Assembly: GCA_948567375.1 (NCBI GenBank)
Contig: OX419761.1
Location: 11,570,243-11,634,242 of the forward strand
DNA: 64,000 nucleotides
Direction of reading: 5' to 3'
DNA from: Lunularia cruciata
Taxonomy: Eukaryota; Streptophyta; Marchantiopsida; Lunulariales; Lunulariaceae
Positions 1 through 11,425 of this stretch are shown piece after piece. The first letter of the stretch is position 1. Each line of letters starts with the position of its first letter. The notes under the pieces are model-generated. The model did not search any database and had not been told where the DNA came from. It saw only the letters and a list, made by a program, of their open reading frames with translations. The translations under genes and the position numbers were made by a program.

Positions 1-2785
1 GGGATGACATGATAGAGTAGCAACTGTGGTAGGAATGATGAGGTTATCATTACTATGCAGTAACAAATTGAGCATCTTACTTGATTGGTAGAACAAGATC
101 ATCGATGACAAGAGCATGTAGAGAGGGTACCAGTTTGAGAAGGAAAAGATTGAATTCAATTCCCTAAACCCAAGGTATTTGAAGGTAAGAATCTCCCGGA
201 TGAAGTGGAGAATTTTGTGTTTGACTATGAATGTTATTTTGAAGCTAACAATTTTCAAGACGAGCGGAAACAGATTCTCTTGGCTTTTAGCCAATTGGAT
301 AGAGTAGCAAAGCTATGGTGGAGATTTTGAGTGGAGCAAGCTGAAAAAAAAATTATTGCACCAATCTTGACAAGGGTAGAATTAAAGAGTGCAATAATTA
401 GTCAATTCCAAGTTATAAATACCACACGAGCTGCACAAGATAGGTTGGTGGAGTTGAAACATATTGGCTCTATAAGAAGTTATATCATGTAATTCCAGAA
501 CACCATCATGCAAATTCTAGATATATTGGAAGATGAAGCTTTGGATCAATTTGTAGGGGCTTGAAATCAAGAACCAATTTAGAGATAACCATGCAAGAGC
601 CACAACACTTGGAGCAAGCCATGCGGTTGGCCAAATGTTTGATTCCTTGGTTACAACTACTTGGTCTTGACCTCAACATCAACCTCCACAAAACTTATCA
701 ATACACTACACATGGGTGGAGAGCCGACACCAATGGAGATTGATGCCATTCAACAAAGACCACTTGGCACTACAGATAAAGAAAAACTGTAACAAAATGG
801 TGGTTGTTTTTATTGCCAATTGGGACATCGTATTGTTGAATTTCCATTCAAGAATGGGTGACCTCACAAGATGGAGTTTGTGGAGCAAAATGATCAGGGA
901 AATGAGGAATCTCAATAGGAGATTTCAAGCCGTCTATTGGGAGTTTGATTAGTTCCAATGGGATTGAAGGCTCGACCTATGCAAGTTTGCTTCATTTGCA
1001 AGGTACAATATCTAATCGAGGTTGTAGGATTTTAGTTGATTTTGGAATTTCAAAGAATTGCATATTTATGCAAGTAACAAAAGAATTGGGTATTCTTATC
1101 AAGCCAGTAAATGGAAGTAGATTGATGATGGCGGATGGTAGAAAGGGTTTTTCATTTTGTACCCCACATCTTGATACCTTTAAGATTGGGAAGGAGTATT
1201 TGGAGTGTATGAGGTTTGTAGTGGCACCTCTACACTATAATGTCATTCTAGTACTACCTTGGCTTGAATGTCTGAACATTCAATTTGATTGGACCTGATG
1301 AAAAATTCAAGTACAACACCAAGGTAGGAATTTATGATTAGGTTGTTTGGCACCTTTGAGTAAGACACCTAAAAATAGTCAATCTAAAAATGGGAAGTTT
1401 TTCAAGAAGGTAGCTGTAGAGCAAGCTTTGAAAGGAGATGAGTCCCAAGATGGGAAGTTTTCCAAGAAGGCAGCCATGGAGCACGCTCTGAAGAGAGATG
1501 AGCCCCTAGATGGGAAGTTTGTTAGTGAAGTAACCATAGAGTAAGCTTTGGAGGAAGATAAGTCTATTTTTGTGGTGTGGATCAAGTAGATTGCACAAGG
1601 ATAATTTGAGGAAAGCCAAGAGCCTCATCAAGCAATGGTTGATCAAATAGTTCAAGAGTTTGTGGATGTGTTTTTGGATAATTTGCTGAAGGGATTACTC
1701 CCCAATTATGGTATGCCCTTCAAGATTGAGTTATTGCCAAATGGTACTCCAATGAGTAGACCAATCTATCGGCGCTCACCAAAGGAGTTAGAGGAGTTGT
1801 AAACAACACTTACGGAATTGTTGGAGAAGGACTTCATATGACATGGTACCTCTCCTTGGGGACCGGTACTATTTGTTCTAAAGAAGGATGGAGGACTTTG
1901 TTTTTGTATTAATTACCATGGGCTCAATAAGCAAATAGTGAAGAATGCATATCCTTTGCCTCAGATCGATGACTTGCTTGATCAATTGAATGGAGCACAA
2001 TACTTCTCCAAGTTGGATCTTTGTAGTGATTATTGGCAATCCCTACTGATAGAGAGGATGTGCAAAAGATTACCTTTTGCACAAGGTATGGACATTTTGA
2101 GTGGAGAGTTCTACCTTTCGGGCTCACTAATGCTCTAGTAGCCTTCATGGATCAGATGCCTTAGGTGTAGGATAGACTATTGGATTGGTAACTAGTGGTG
2201 TTCTTGGATGATATCTTAATCTATAGTAAGGCAGAGGAAAAATATATGAAATCACGTGCAAGAAGTCCTAAGATGACTACAAAAATGGAAATTTTACTGA
2301 AAGAAGTCAAAGTGTACCTTTTGGAAAAATTAAGTTACCTTTTTGGGTCACAAGATCTCATTGGAGAGGATCAAGATAGAAGAAGAGAAAATCAAGGCCA
2401 TTTCTAATTGGCCTACTCCAAAGGATGTTGTAGAAGTATAGGCATTTAATGGAGTGGTCATTTTTTACCGATGGTTCATCCACTATTATGCTCATGTGGT
2501 TACACCATTAATTGACCTCTTGGGGAAGAACTTAAGCTTTTAGCAGACCACCAAGCACAAAGAAGTATTCTTGAAGTTGAAACATATGGTGTCTTCAAGA
2601 CCTATTCTTCAACCATATGATCCTCAACTGCCTTGTGTGGTTGATTTTGATACTTCTTACTTTGCAATTGGAGCCATGTTGCAATTCCTAAATAGACTAC
2701 ATCCCGTTGACTTTGTGTCTCACTGACTAAATACAACTAAAAGAAATTACTTTGCTTGAGATTGGGAATAACTTGCAATGGTATA
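1..2785 (+). mobile_element. Element A: old decayed Ty3/gypsy chromovirus, 5' portion (gag to RNase H)
   Basis: This is the left part of an old chromovirus on the + strand. Its gag starts near the window edge, with the usual ATG changed. The zinc-knuckle relic at about 795-840 has lost its last cysteine. Protease-like sequence lies at 945-1298, the protease-RT linker repeats at 1380-1560, reverse transcriptase at about 1740-2230 and RNase H from about 2590. Frames are broken by many stops and indels, so nothing here can be functional. The copy stops abruptly at 2785, where element B is inserted, and resumes at 8409. Family assignment rests on residue-by-residue similarity to element C. Confidence 0.9.
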
Positions 2786-3199
2786 TGTAAAAGACCAAAT
2801 CCGAGGAGAGAAATAGGAGAATGGAAACTCACATTGGGACACTTGAATGAGGAAAAACTCCAAATGCCTAGCATGAGCTTTGGCTTTGGTATTTATAGGT
2901 AGCATACAAGGCCTTTGAGAAGCTTCCTCAAGCCACCTTCTTAGAGTGCAAGCCAAGTTAACCAGGAAGCTTCTCAAGAAGCTTCCTTCTAGAAGCCACC
3001 TACTTGGCGTGCAAGCTAAGCTAGTTAGAAGCTTCTAGAAGCTTCCTTCTAGAAGCTATTTACTTGAGGTGCAAGCTAAGCTAGCCGGGAAGCTTCCCAA
3101 GAAGCTTCCTAGATACTTTCATAATATTCTAGGCTATTTTGTCTTATGTGCTACTTCGTAAGCCCGACTAACTTTGTTGCTAAACTCCATATTGTTACA
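2786..3199 (-). repeat. 3' LTR of element B
   Basis: It begins TGTAAAAGAC and ends TTGTTACA on the + strand. The polypurine tract (on the - strand, complement of the C-rich stretch at 3200-3211) abuts its inner edge. It contains GAAGCTTC palindromes like the LTRs of C. Confidence 0.92.
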
Positions 3200-6100
3200 T
3201 ATTCCCCCACCTCTAGTTGGTGACGTCCTCGTTGCCAGTGAAGCTTCAAATTCCTGGATGGCCATCTGTGCATTTTAGAGATGAGAAATAGATTCCTAAG
3301 TATCATCATGAAGGGGATACCCTTTCCAAAGGACCTTGTACTCCATGTGTTGGTGACGGCCTTGTTGAATATGACGATGCGCAAAGATATGATCAACTTC
3401 GTACTCCTCATGATCATTGATAAGGACAGGCAGAGTAGGAGGTTGGACTCAAGAGGAAAAGGAAGAGGGGTTAGGAATAAAGGGTTTCAACTTGGAAACA
3501 TGAAAGATAAGATGGATACGCATGTGACAAGGCAAGGCAAGTCAACAAGCAATAGGAGAGACAATTTGGGTGATATCAAAGGGTCCTATCCAATTAGGGG
3601 CAAGTTTACAAACTTGGATATCAAGTGGGAAAGGGAGGTTATTGGAAGATAGCATGACTTTATCACCAACTTCAAAGGTGAGATCACGACGATGGTGGCC
3701 CGCATATTGTTTTTGGCGATTCTGAACAACAAGGAGGTGAGACTTGGCTTGTTGGAGAGATTGGGATATAGTGGTCAAGAATGTGGAAGTATGAGGAACT
3801 TGAGAGGGAGGGGGAGCAAGAAGAGAATCTAGAACAAGCGGATCTTGGCCAAAATTAAGAAAGAAAGGAGAGAATCCGGTGCTTGCCTGTTTGGAATTGT
3901 TGTAGACAAATTCTGCAGCAACAAGACATTCATCTCAATTGGTATGGTGGACATTGACAAAGACACGCAACATATCCTCCAATGTATGATTTGCATGTTT
4001 GGTTTGTCTATCAGTTTGAGGATGATAGGCAGTGGACAAAGCAAGCTTGGTGCCGAGTATTTGAAAGAGTGCTTGCCAAAACTTCTTGGTAAATCGAGGA
4101 TCACGGTTGGAGATGAGTACGCATGGCATCCCATGATGCTTGAAGACATTGTCGAAGTAGATTTGCGCTTAGGTTGGAGCATCCACGGTATCACAGGTTG
4201 GTGCTAAGTGGATTTGCTTATTAAGCTTATCCACAAACACCACGATGGCAGTGTGTCCTTGTTTTGTCTTTGGCAAGGATGTGATGAGATCCAAGCTTAC
4301 ATGCTCCCAACAAGCTGATGGAACGACAAGCGGTTGAAAAAGTCCACTCGGCTTTTGGTTGTTGGCCCTGTTACGTTGGTAGCTCTCACACGATTGGACA
4401 AATTCTTGAACATCTTGTGTCATGTTGGGCCACCACCATTGACGTTAGAGGGTACCCAAGGTCTTGTCCACACCCATGTGACCAGCAATGGGTATCATGG
4501 GCTTCTTGAAGGTGCACAAGTCAAAGATCACCTTTGGTTGGAATATAGATTTGGTCCGTATGGAATAGAAGGCCTTCCTTGAAGGAGAAGGTGTTGTACT
4601 CCTTGTCACCTATTGTTAGACGACCATGTACCATTTGGAAGAAGGGATCTTGTTGTAGAGCTAACCAAAACTTGTTATGGATTTTGGGGTCAATTGATAT
4701 CGTTGTAATTGCTGGTGTGATTAGAGGAAGAGACTTCAAATCAAGTCATCGTGATAGAGCATTAGGGATGACATGGAACCGACCTAGTTTGTACTCAAGT
4801 TTGATGTTGAACAATTGGAGTTGCTCTTCCCATCAATGATGTCGACTCTTCATGTGCTCCAGGTGTAAGGTCTGCAACAATGGCTTGTGATCAGTTTGCA
4901 TGATCACTTGTTTCCACAAGAGATAATGCCTCCATACCTTGGTGGCATATACCATTGCAAGTTCTTCCTGATCTCAAGGAGAGTAATTTATTTCAGCTAT
5001 ATATAGTCGGAAAGACACAAAGGCAATGGAATGTAGTCCATCTGGGAATTCCTGTTGCAACACAGCTCCAATTGCAAAGTTAGAAGCATCAAAATCAACC
5101 ATACAAGGTAGTTGAGGATCATATGGTTGAAGAATGGGTCTTGAAGACACCATATGTTTCAACTTCTAGAATGCTTCTTCATGCTTGGTGTTCCACTAGA
5201 AGCTCAAGTTCATTGAGCTTCTAGTGGAACCCTAAACCCTAAACCCTAAACTCAATGGTAAAGCCACATGAGTATAATAGTGGATGAACCGCCGGTAAAA
5301 ACTGGCCAATCCATTGAATGCCCGTACTTCTGTAGCATCCTTTAGGGTAGGCCAATCAGTAGGGGCCTTGATCTTCTCTTTTTCCATCTTGATCCCCTCT
5401 GAGGAGATCTTATGACCCAAGAAGGTAACCTCCTTTTGCCAAAAGGCACACTTTGACTTCTTGTAGTAAAATTTCCATTGTCGTAGTTGTCTTAGGACTT
5501 CTTGCACATGATTCACGTGTTCTGCCTTTGTCTTGTATAGATTAAGATATCATCCAAGAACACCACCACTGACCAATCCAATAGTCCATCCAACACCCGA
5601 TGCATTTGATCCATGAAGATTGCTAGAGCATTAGTGAGTTCAAAAGGTAAAACTCTCCACTCAAAATGCCCATACCTTGTGCAAAAGTCAGTCTTTTGCA
5701 CATCCTCTCTATCAATTAGAATTTGCCAATAGTCGCTATGAAGATCCAACTTGGAAAAGTAACATGCTCCACTTAGTTGATCAAGCAAGTCATCGATCCG
5801 AGGCAAGGGATATGCATTCTTCACGGTTTGCTTATTGAGCCCATGATAATCAATATAGAACTGAAGTCCTCCATCCTTCTTTGGAACAAATAGTACCGGT
5901 GCTCCCTAAGGAGAGGTACTATGACGTATGAAGTCCTTCTCCAACAACTTTGTAAGTGTTGTTCGCAACTCCTCAAACTCCTTTGGTGAGAGCCAATAGA
6001 TCGGTCTACTCATTGGAGTACTCCTTGGCAATAACTTGATCTTGAAGGGCATACCTCAATTGGAGGGTAATCCCTTTGGTAGATCATCCAGAAACACATC

Positions 6101-6900
6101 CGCAAACTCCTTAACTATCCAATTAACCATAACTTGATGAGGCTCTTGGTCCTCCACAAATTGGTCTTGTGCAATCAGCTTGATCCACCCCGCAAATATA
6201 GAGTTATCTTCCTCTAAAGCTTGCTCTAAGGCTACTTTACTAACAAACTTCCCTTCTAGGGACTCATCTCTCTTCCAAGCCTACTCCATGGTTGCCTTCT
6301 TGGAAAACTTCCCATCTTGGGACTCCACTTCCTTCAAGGTTTGCTCTACGACTACCTTCTCGACAAACTTCCCATCTTGGGATAGACTATTCTTAGGTGT
6401 CTTACTCAAAGGTGCCAGACAACCTAATCGGAAATTCCTACCTTGGTGTTGTACTTGAATTTGGCGTCGAGTGCAATCGAATTGAACCTTATGATGTTCA
6501 AGCCAAGGTAGACCTAGAATGATATCATAGTGTAGAGATGCCACTACAAACCTCATACACTCCAAATACTCCTTCCCAATCTTGAAGGTAACAAGATGCA
6601 AGGTGCAAAATGCAAAACCCTTTCTACCATCTACCATCAAACTACTTCCAATCATTGGCTTGATAAGAATACCCAATTCCTTTGCTACTTGCATAGACAT
6701 GCAATTATTTGAACTTCCAAAATCAACCAAAATCCTACAACCCCAATTAGATATCATACCTTGCAAGTGAAGCAAACTTGCATAAGTCGAGCCTTCAATC
6801 CCATTGGAAATAATCAAGCTCCCAATAGGCGGCTCAAATTCTCCCATTGGGATTCCTCGTTTCCCTGATCATCCCGTTCCACAAACTCTACTTGGGCAAC
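3200..6900 (-). pseudogene. Decayed pol of element B (protease, RT, RNase H, integrase, chromodomain)
   Basis: Protein fragments collinear with the open pol of element C are recognisable in order from high to low coordinates. They are protease (about 6500-6847), linker repeats (6200-6400), RT (5513-5980, with the FLDD catalytic box), RNase H (4930-5170), the integrase zinc region (4440-4740), the integrase core (3935-4423) and a chromodomain-like tail (3210-3400). Multiple stops and frameshifts separate them. A short telomere-repeat insertion replaces about 18 coding bases at 5212-5250, between RT and RNase H. Confidence 0.9.
5191..5250. repeat. Interstitial telomere repeat with fold-back scar inside element B
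   Basis: A perfect 17-bp inverted repeat (5191-5207 and 5213-5229, spacer GTTCA) is followed directly by three exact CCCTAAA units (5230-5250). The first arm is ordinary pol sequence. The second arm and the telomeric units are filler that replaces about 18 bp present in elements C and E. This looks like a healed break with snap-back copying and added telomeric DNA. Confidence 0.93.
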
Positions 6901-7740
6901 TTGTCGAGGTCATCAATTCTTGAGTGGAAATTCAGCAATGCAATGCTCCAACTGGCGACAATAAAAACAACCACCATTTTGTTGCATTTCTCCCTATCTA
7001 CGCTGCCAAGTGGTCTTTGTTGAATTGCATCAATCTCCATTGGTGTTGGCTCCTCTGCTTGTGTGTAGTGTATTGGTAGGCTTTGTGTAGGTCAAGGTCG
7101 AGACCAAGTTGTTGCCACCAAGGAATCAAAATGTTTGGCCAACCGCATGGCTTCCTCCAAGTGTTGTGGCTCTCGCATGGTTACCTCTAATTTGGTTGTC
7201 GCCTTCAAGCCCCTCACAAATCAATCCAGAGCTTCACCTCCAATATATCTAGAATTTGCATGATGATGTTTTGGAACTGCGTGATGTAACTTCTTACAGA
7301 GCCAATTTGTTTCAACTTTGCCAACTTATCTCGTGTAGCTCATGCGGCATTTATAACTTGGAACCGACTAATTATTGCACTCTTGAATTCTGCCTATGTC
7401 AAGATTGGTGTAACCATTTGTCGTTCAGCTTGCTCCACTCAGAATCTCCACCATAGCTTTGCTACTCTATCCAATTGACTAGAAGCCAAGAGAATCTTTT
7501 TTCGCTTGTCTTGTAGATTGGTAGCTTCACAATCAAACACAAAATTCTCCACTACACCAGAGAGATTCTTGCCTTCAAATACCTTAAGTTTAGGGAATAT
7601 GATCTTCTCCTTCTTGAATAAGTACTCTCTCCACCTACTCTTGTCATCAAAGATCTTGTCCATCCAACAATCGAGTAAGGTGCTCAATTTGTTGTTGCAT
7701 AGCAAGGATAACATCAGGTATTGCTGCCATGGTTGCTACT
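6900..7740 (-). pseudogene. Decayed gag of element B
   Basis: This is homologous to gag of element C. It includes a capsid-like segment with the WWRF motif (near 7439-7460) and a decayed nucleocapsid zinc knuckle near 6930-6990. Stops and frameshifts break it. The gag start region lies near 7730, about 30 bp downstream of the leader ORF. Confidence 0.8.
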
Positions 7741-7763
7741 CTATCACACCACTCCCAATCTAT

Positions 7764-7979
7764 CTAATTTATTAATACATAGAAATAGCACATCCACCGT
7801 TCTCCATAAGTTACAACCGGAAACACCAAGGGTTCCTCAGATATGGTGATCATATGCAGAAAATCTTGTCCAAAGTGCAAGGTGATGAACTATGTGAAAG
7901 AATGCTTGGGTAGTATTTGGATGCAAAAATCCCAATGGTTTGGTGGAAGTGGATTTGGTGGTCCATAAATTCTATCCAT
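7764..7979 (-). pseudogene. Leader ORF relic of element B (71 codons, one stop)
   Basis: This is a 71-codon frame between the primer-binding site and gag, aligned codon for codon with the leader ORF of element C (starts MD.IYGPPNPLPPNHWDF, ends YVLIN). One in-frame stop replaces the glutamine in the FTQFIT segment. Its length and both ends are preserved despite about 10% divergence from C. No known domain is recognised. Confidence 0.75.
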
Positions 7980-8001
7980 CCCATTCTTGCTCTAATACCA
8001 A

Positions 8002-8403
8002 TGTAAAAGACCAAATCCGAGGAGAGAAATAGGAGAATGGAAACTCACATTGGGACACTTGAATGAGGGAAAACTCCAAATGCCTAGCATGAGCTTTGGC
8101 TTTGGTATTTATAGGTAGCATACAAGGCCCTTGAGAAGCTTCCTCAAGCCGCTTTCTTAGAGTGCAAGCCAAGTTGACTAGAAAGCTTCTCAAGAAGCTT
8201 CCTTCTAGAAGCCGCTTACTTGGCATGCAAGCTAAACTAGTTGGAAGCATCTAGAAGCTTCCTTCTAGAAGCTATTTACTTGAAGTGCAAGCTAAGCTAG
8301 CCAGGAAGCTTCCCAGATACTTCCGAAATATTCTAGGCTACTTTGTCTTATGTGCTACTTCGTAAGCCCGACTAACTTCATCGCTAAACTCCATATTGTT
8401 ATA
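8002..8403 (-). repeat. 5' LTR of element B
   Basis: It begins TGTAAAAGAC just right of the decayed primer-binding site and ends TTGTTATA, where the canonical final CA has become TA. It is 12 bp shorter than its partner because part of a GAAGCTTC cluster is deleted. On the - strand a CCTATAAATA TATA box is retained. Confidence 0.92.
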
Positions 8404-8408
8404 GTATA

Positions 8409-8525
8409 TGCCACTAAGGTATGGAAACATTACTTCTTGGGGAAAGAAGTGATCATGCAAATTGATCACAAACCATTGTTGCAGACCTTATACTTGGAAC
8501 ACATGAAGAGTCAACATCATCAATG
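8409..8525 (+). mobile_element. Element A, RNase H continuation
   Basis: The A reading frame resumes immediately after the right GTATA duplication of element B. It encodes the RNase H segment ATKVWKHYFLGKEVIMQIDH and continues to about 8525, where the LTR of element D begins. CAATG at 8521-8525 is the likely left target duplication of D. Confidence 0.88.
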
Positions 8526-9260
8526 TGTAATACCAAGAGCTAGCCATATGATCTAGATGTGAAATTTGGTTTGGTAACATCTAGAATGATATAATACATG
8601 ATGGTCAAAATAGATAAGATAGAAGTATCACCAAAAGAGTACTTCTACTAATAGGGCAAAAACTGAAATAGGCTTGAGAACCTTAGAACCAATAACTAGA
8701 CATATGATTTAAAAGTGAGAATTGGTTTGGTAACATCTGGAAGGATGTTATATATGATAGACTAAACAGATCAGAAAGAGGTTTCACCAAAAGGGAACTT
8801 CTACTAATAGAGTAGGAACCAAAATATGCCTGAAATCTTTGAAGGCAATTTCGGAGGCCTAAACGGATGAATTAGGCCTAAAAAATGTGCAGATTCCTCT
8901 CCAAACCAGAAAAAGGTTGGACTTCCCTCCCCCCTACTTTGTCTTATCGAGAGCTTTCCAACGGTACCTTACGTGATTCTGAGATTCCTACAAGAAGATT
9001 CCCTAAAAGATTCCCTATGGTCAAAGCTTGTTTGACCAACCAGATAGGACCTAGACCAAACATGTCACCCATCCAAGTAAGTAATCCAAGGGTGGAGCTT
9101 GCTGACATGTCACCTATTTGTGCCCCTAATCCTATGGTGGAGCTTCCTTGGAGGAGATCCTCTTTGTCTATATAATAAAGAGAAGGTGCTCCCTTGGGAC
9201 ATCGATTGTTTGAGTGTGCAATTTGTGTTTTCTCTCTTCTCTTGTCCTCGGAGTATTACA
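8526..9260 (+). repeat. 5' LTR of element D (second LTR family)
   Basis: This 735-bp LTR begins TGTAATACC and ends GTATTACA, and is followed by a primer-binding site. A TATA box (CTATATAATAAAG) lies near 9167-9179. The same LTR occurs as a solo copy in reverse orientation at 58878-59621, which independently supports both ends. Confidence 0.92.
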
Positions 9261-9261
9261 A

Positions 9262-9273
9262 TGGTATCAGAGC
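9262..9273 (+). other. Primer-binding site of element D (initiator Met tRNA)
   Basis: TGGTATCAGAGC lies one base after the LTR end. It matches the standard plant primer-binding site complementary to the 3' end of initiator methionine tRNA. Confidence 0.93.
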
Positions 9274-9400
9274 AAGTGTTTTAGTCCAAGAGAGTGGATC
9301 ACCCCTCTTGGAATAACACGAACTATTGAGACTGAGTAATTTGAGGTGGAGAACATAGAGTAGTTGCTAGACTTAGGAAGGACTTTAGACAACGGATGGG

Positions 9401-9622
9401 ATGGATGCACCGGGAGGCCAATTTCCCGCACCTAGCTTTCCATTCTCAAACCCATTCCACATCAAGGTTATGTACATCCAGCCTGAGCAGATGAGGGTAT
9501 CGTTAGTTTATCACTTTGGTGCAGAATTCATGGACAGTGTGATGAACTCACCAAACCCGATGATTCTACCTATGGTGATATATGATAGAGAGTGGGATTT
9601 GAAAATCTACATTCTATTATGA
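9401..9622 (+). CDS. Element D leader ORF 1 (73 aa)
   Basis: This small ORF lies between the primer-binding site and gag of element D. The pattern F-x-I-x-V, then FG-x-x-F, then P-x-x-LP-x-V-x-Y-x-R and a terminal IYIL is shared with the leader ORF of element C, although the two LTR families have unrelated LTRs. The ORF is open from an ATG to a stop only 4 bases before the next leader ORF. I recognise no known domain. A structural or gag-accessory role is only a guess. Confidence 0.55.
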   Translation: MDAPGGQFPAPSFPFSNPFHIKVMYIQPEQMRVSLVYHFGAEFMDSVMNSPNPMILPMVIYDREWDLKIYILL

Positions 9623-9626
9623 TAAT

Positions 9627-9830
9627 ATGGATATGAATATCCCAAATCTTCTCCCTTTCAACACTCAAGTAGAAATCCGTTATGTAATGAGTCCGAAAGT
9701 AATGTTTAGAGATTTTGTGGTTATGAATTTTGGTGAGGAGTATTATCAACAAGTGATAGCTTCTGAGGTCCCAATGGTAGTTCCAATAGTTTGTGTGCCT
9801 TCTAGAGTGATTATATTGACTCTGTATTGA
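9627..9830 (+). CDS. Element D leader ORF 2 (67 aa), diverged repeat of ORF 1
   Basis: It starts MDMNIPNLLPF and keeps the same skeleton as ORF 1 and the C leader: a central NFG-x-x-Y, then a P-x-V-x-P-x-V stretch. It begins 4 bp after the stop of ORF 1, so D carries the leader module twice in tandem. Function unknown. Confidence 0.5.
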   Translation: MDMNIPNLLPFNTQVEIRYVMSPKVMFRDFVVMNFGEEYYQQVIASEVPMVVPIVCVPSRVIILTLY

Positions 9831-9863
9831 AGTAGACATTAGCAATTGAGTGTTGCAGGAACC

Positions 9864-10136
9864 ATGGATCCGCAATTGCAAGAGTTGGTGCAAGGAATGC
9901 AAGGGATGTTGAATGAATTTCAAGAGATTAAGATGACTATGTTGAATCAAATCCAAGTGTTTGATATTAAACTTGAGTATAAACTAGGTTGGTTCCATGT
10001 CATCCCTAATGCCCTATCACAATTACTTTATTTGAAGTCTCTTTCTCTCATCACAATGACAATTATGATGGTGTTAGTTGACCCCAAGGTCCAAAATGAG
10101 TTTTGGTCAGCTGTACAACAAGATCACTTCTTCTAG
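9864..10136 (+). pseudogene. Chimeric reading frame: element D gag start fused to element A RNase H/integrase linker
   Basis: An ATG at 9864 opens a gag-like N-terminus rich in Gln and Met (MDPQLQELVQGMQGMLNEF), positioned like gag in element C. Near 9945-9955 the frame runs without a break into the A sequence [20 protein letters not shown], the end of RNase H. The rest of D and its 3' LTR have been deleted. The open frame is probably accidental. Confidence 0.6.
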
Positions 10137-10742
10137 ATGGTACATGGTCATCTTATAGCATGCGACAAGGAGTAAAGCACTTCTCCTTCAAGGAAGACCT
10201 TGTATTCCATGAGGACCAGATCTATGTTCTAGCCAAAGGTGATCTCTGACTTGTGCGCTTTCAAGAAGCCCATGATTTACCAATTGCTGGTCACATGGGT
10301 GTGGAAAAGACCTTGGGTACCCTTCAATGCCAATGGTGGGGGCCCAACATGGCACAAGATGTTTGGGAGTTTGTCTAATCGTGTGAGAGTTGTCAATGCA
10401 ACAAGGCCAATAACCAAAAATTGAGTAGCCTCCTTCAACCACTCCCCATTCTATCTACTCGTTGGGAACATGTGAGCTTAGATCTCATCACCTCCTTGAC
10501 CAAGAAAAAGCAAGGTCATACAACAGTTATGGTGTTTGTGGATAAGCTTAGTAAGAAAATCCATTTGGCACCAATGGTTGATATTGTGGATGCTCTAACC
10601 TTGGTGCAAATATACGTCAATAATGTATTCAAGCATCATAGGATGCAATGTGTACTTATCTCTGATTGTGATCCTCAATTCACTAGAAATTTTTGGCAAA
10701 CACTTTTCTAGATACTCGACACTAAGCTTACTTTGTCCATGG
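9951..10742 (+). mobile_element. Element A, integrase portion
   Basis: Decayed sequence runs from the RNase H end through the integrase zinc-binding segment (CESC-type pair, about 10380-10400) and core ([12 protein letters not shown] near 10470, LISDCDPQFT near 10650). It ends abruptly near 10742 in the middle of the core, so the chromodomain and 3' LTR of A are missing from the window. Confidence 0.85.
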
Positions 10743-11425
10743 TCTGTGAGTTGGCTTGTCTCTCACTCAAGATGAACCTCTGATGGCTATTATGGTAGCG
10801 CACCATGGACTAAGAAGGCAAGGAACCCCAACTCCATCATACTCCTCCAAGGCTAACACTCTAAGACTCAAGACATTGCTTACTAGAGAACTCAAATGAG
10901 AGAGATAGTTACAAATGAAAGGATGATGAGTACCTCCTCACCCCTTGTTTATATATTTGTGAAATAGTTACGCACTAAAGTTATTAATTATAATAGTAAC
11001 TCAAGTTACTAGACTAAAATTCAAGTAAAGTCAAAAAGTAGAAAGGAATATCCATTCACATGGGCATATTCCACTAGCATGTGATCTTATCTTGACCTAA
11101 CCACTAAGTCAAGGATTCCTTCACATGGGCTATACTTGGATTATAGAAGAATCCAAAACAAAAAGGCTTGCAGGCCTAAGTGTTCTCAACTCTTTCCTCA
11201 AAGCCAAACACCTAGGAATAATACCAAGTCAACACACTAGAATCCAAAATAATGGTGCTCATCTTTTCCACTTCCTCTAAAGTAAGTCCACTCTATCTTA
11301 GCTATGACTAACTTTAGCTAATGACTAATGTAGAACCATCCTTTATCTCTATATAAATAATATCTCTCAAGTACTTGTAATACCAAGCTAAATATCACAA
11401 TACCATACACATGCACAAATGGGCG
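10743..11425. other. Unassigned AT-rich stretch, possible 3' LTR of element F
   Basis: No coding signal is seen. The stretch lies directly downstream of the last coding segment of element F and has TATATAA-like and poly-A-like sequence, as an LTR would. No matching partner was found at the other end of F, so the assignment is only positional. Confidence 0.3.

Larger units (their letters stand above)
2786..8403 (-). mobile_element. Element B: full-length decayed Ty3/gypsy chromovirus nested in A
   Basis: This is a full-length LTR retrotransposon on the - strand. The left LTR is 2786-3199 and the right (5') LTR 8002-8403. It is flanked by the 5-bp duplication GTATA at 2781-2785 and 8404-8408. 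Joining the flanks restores the RNase H reading frame of element A (codons for MVYATKVW), which fixes the boundaries. The two LTRs differ at roughly 5% of sites plus a 12-bp gap, so B is much older than C. The primer-binding site next to the 5' LTR reads TTGGTATTAGAGC, one change from the initiator-Met type. The coding region runs leader ORF, gag, protease, RT, RNase H, integrase and chromodomain, all broken by stops. Confidence 0.95.
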
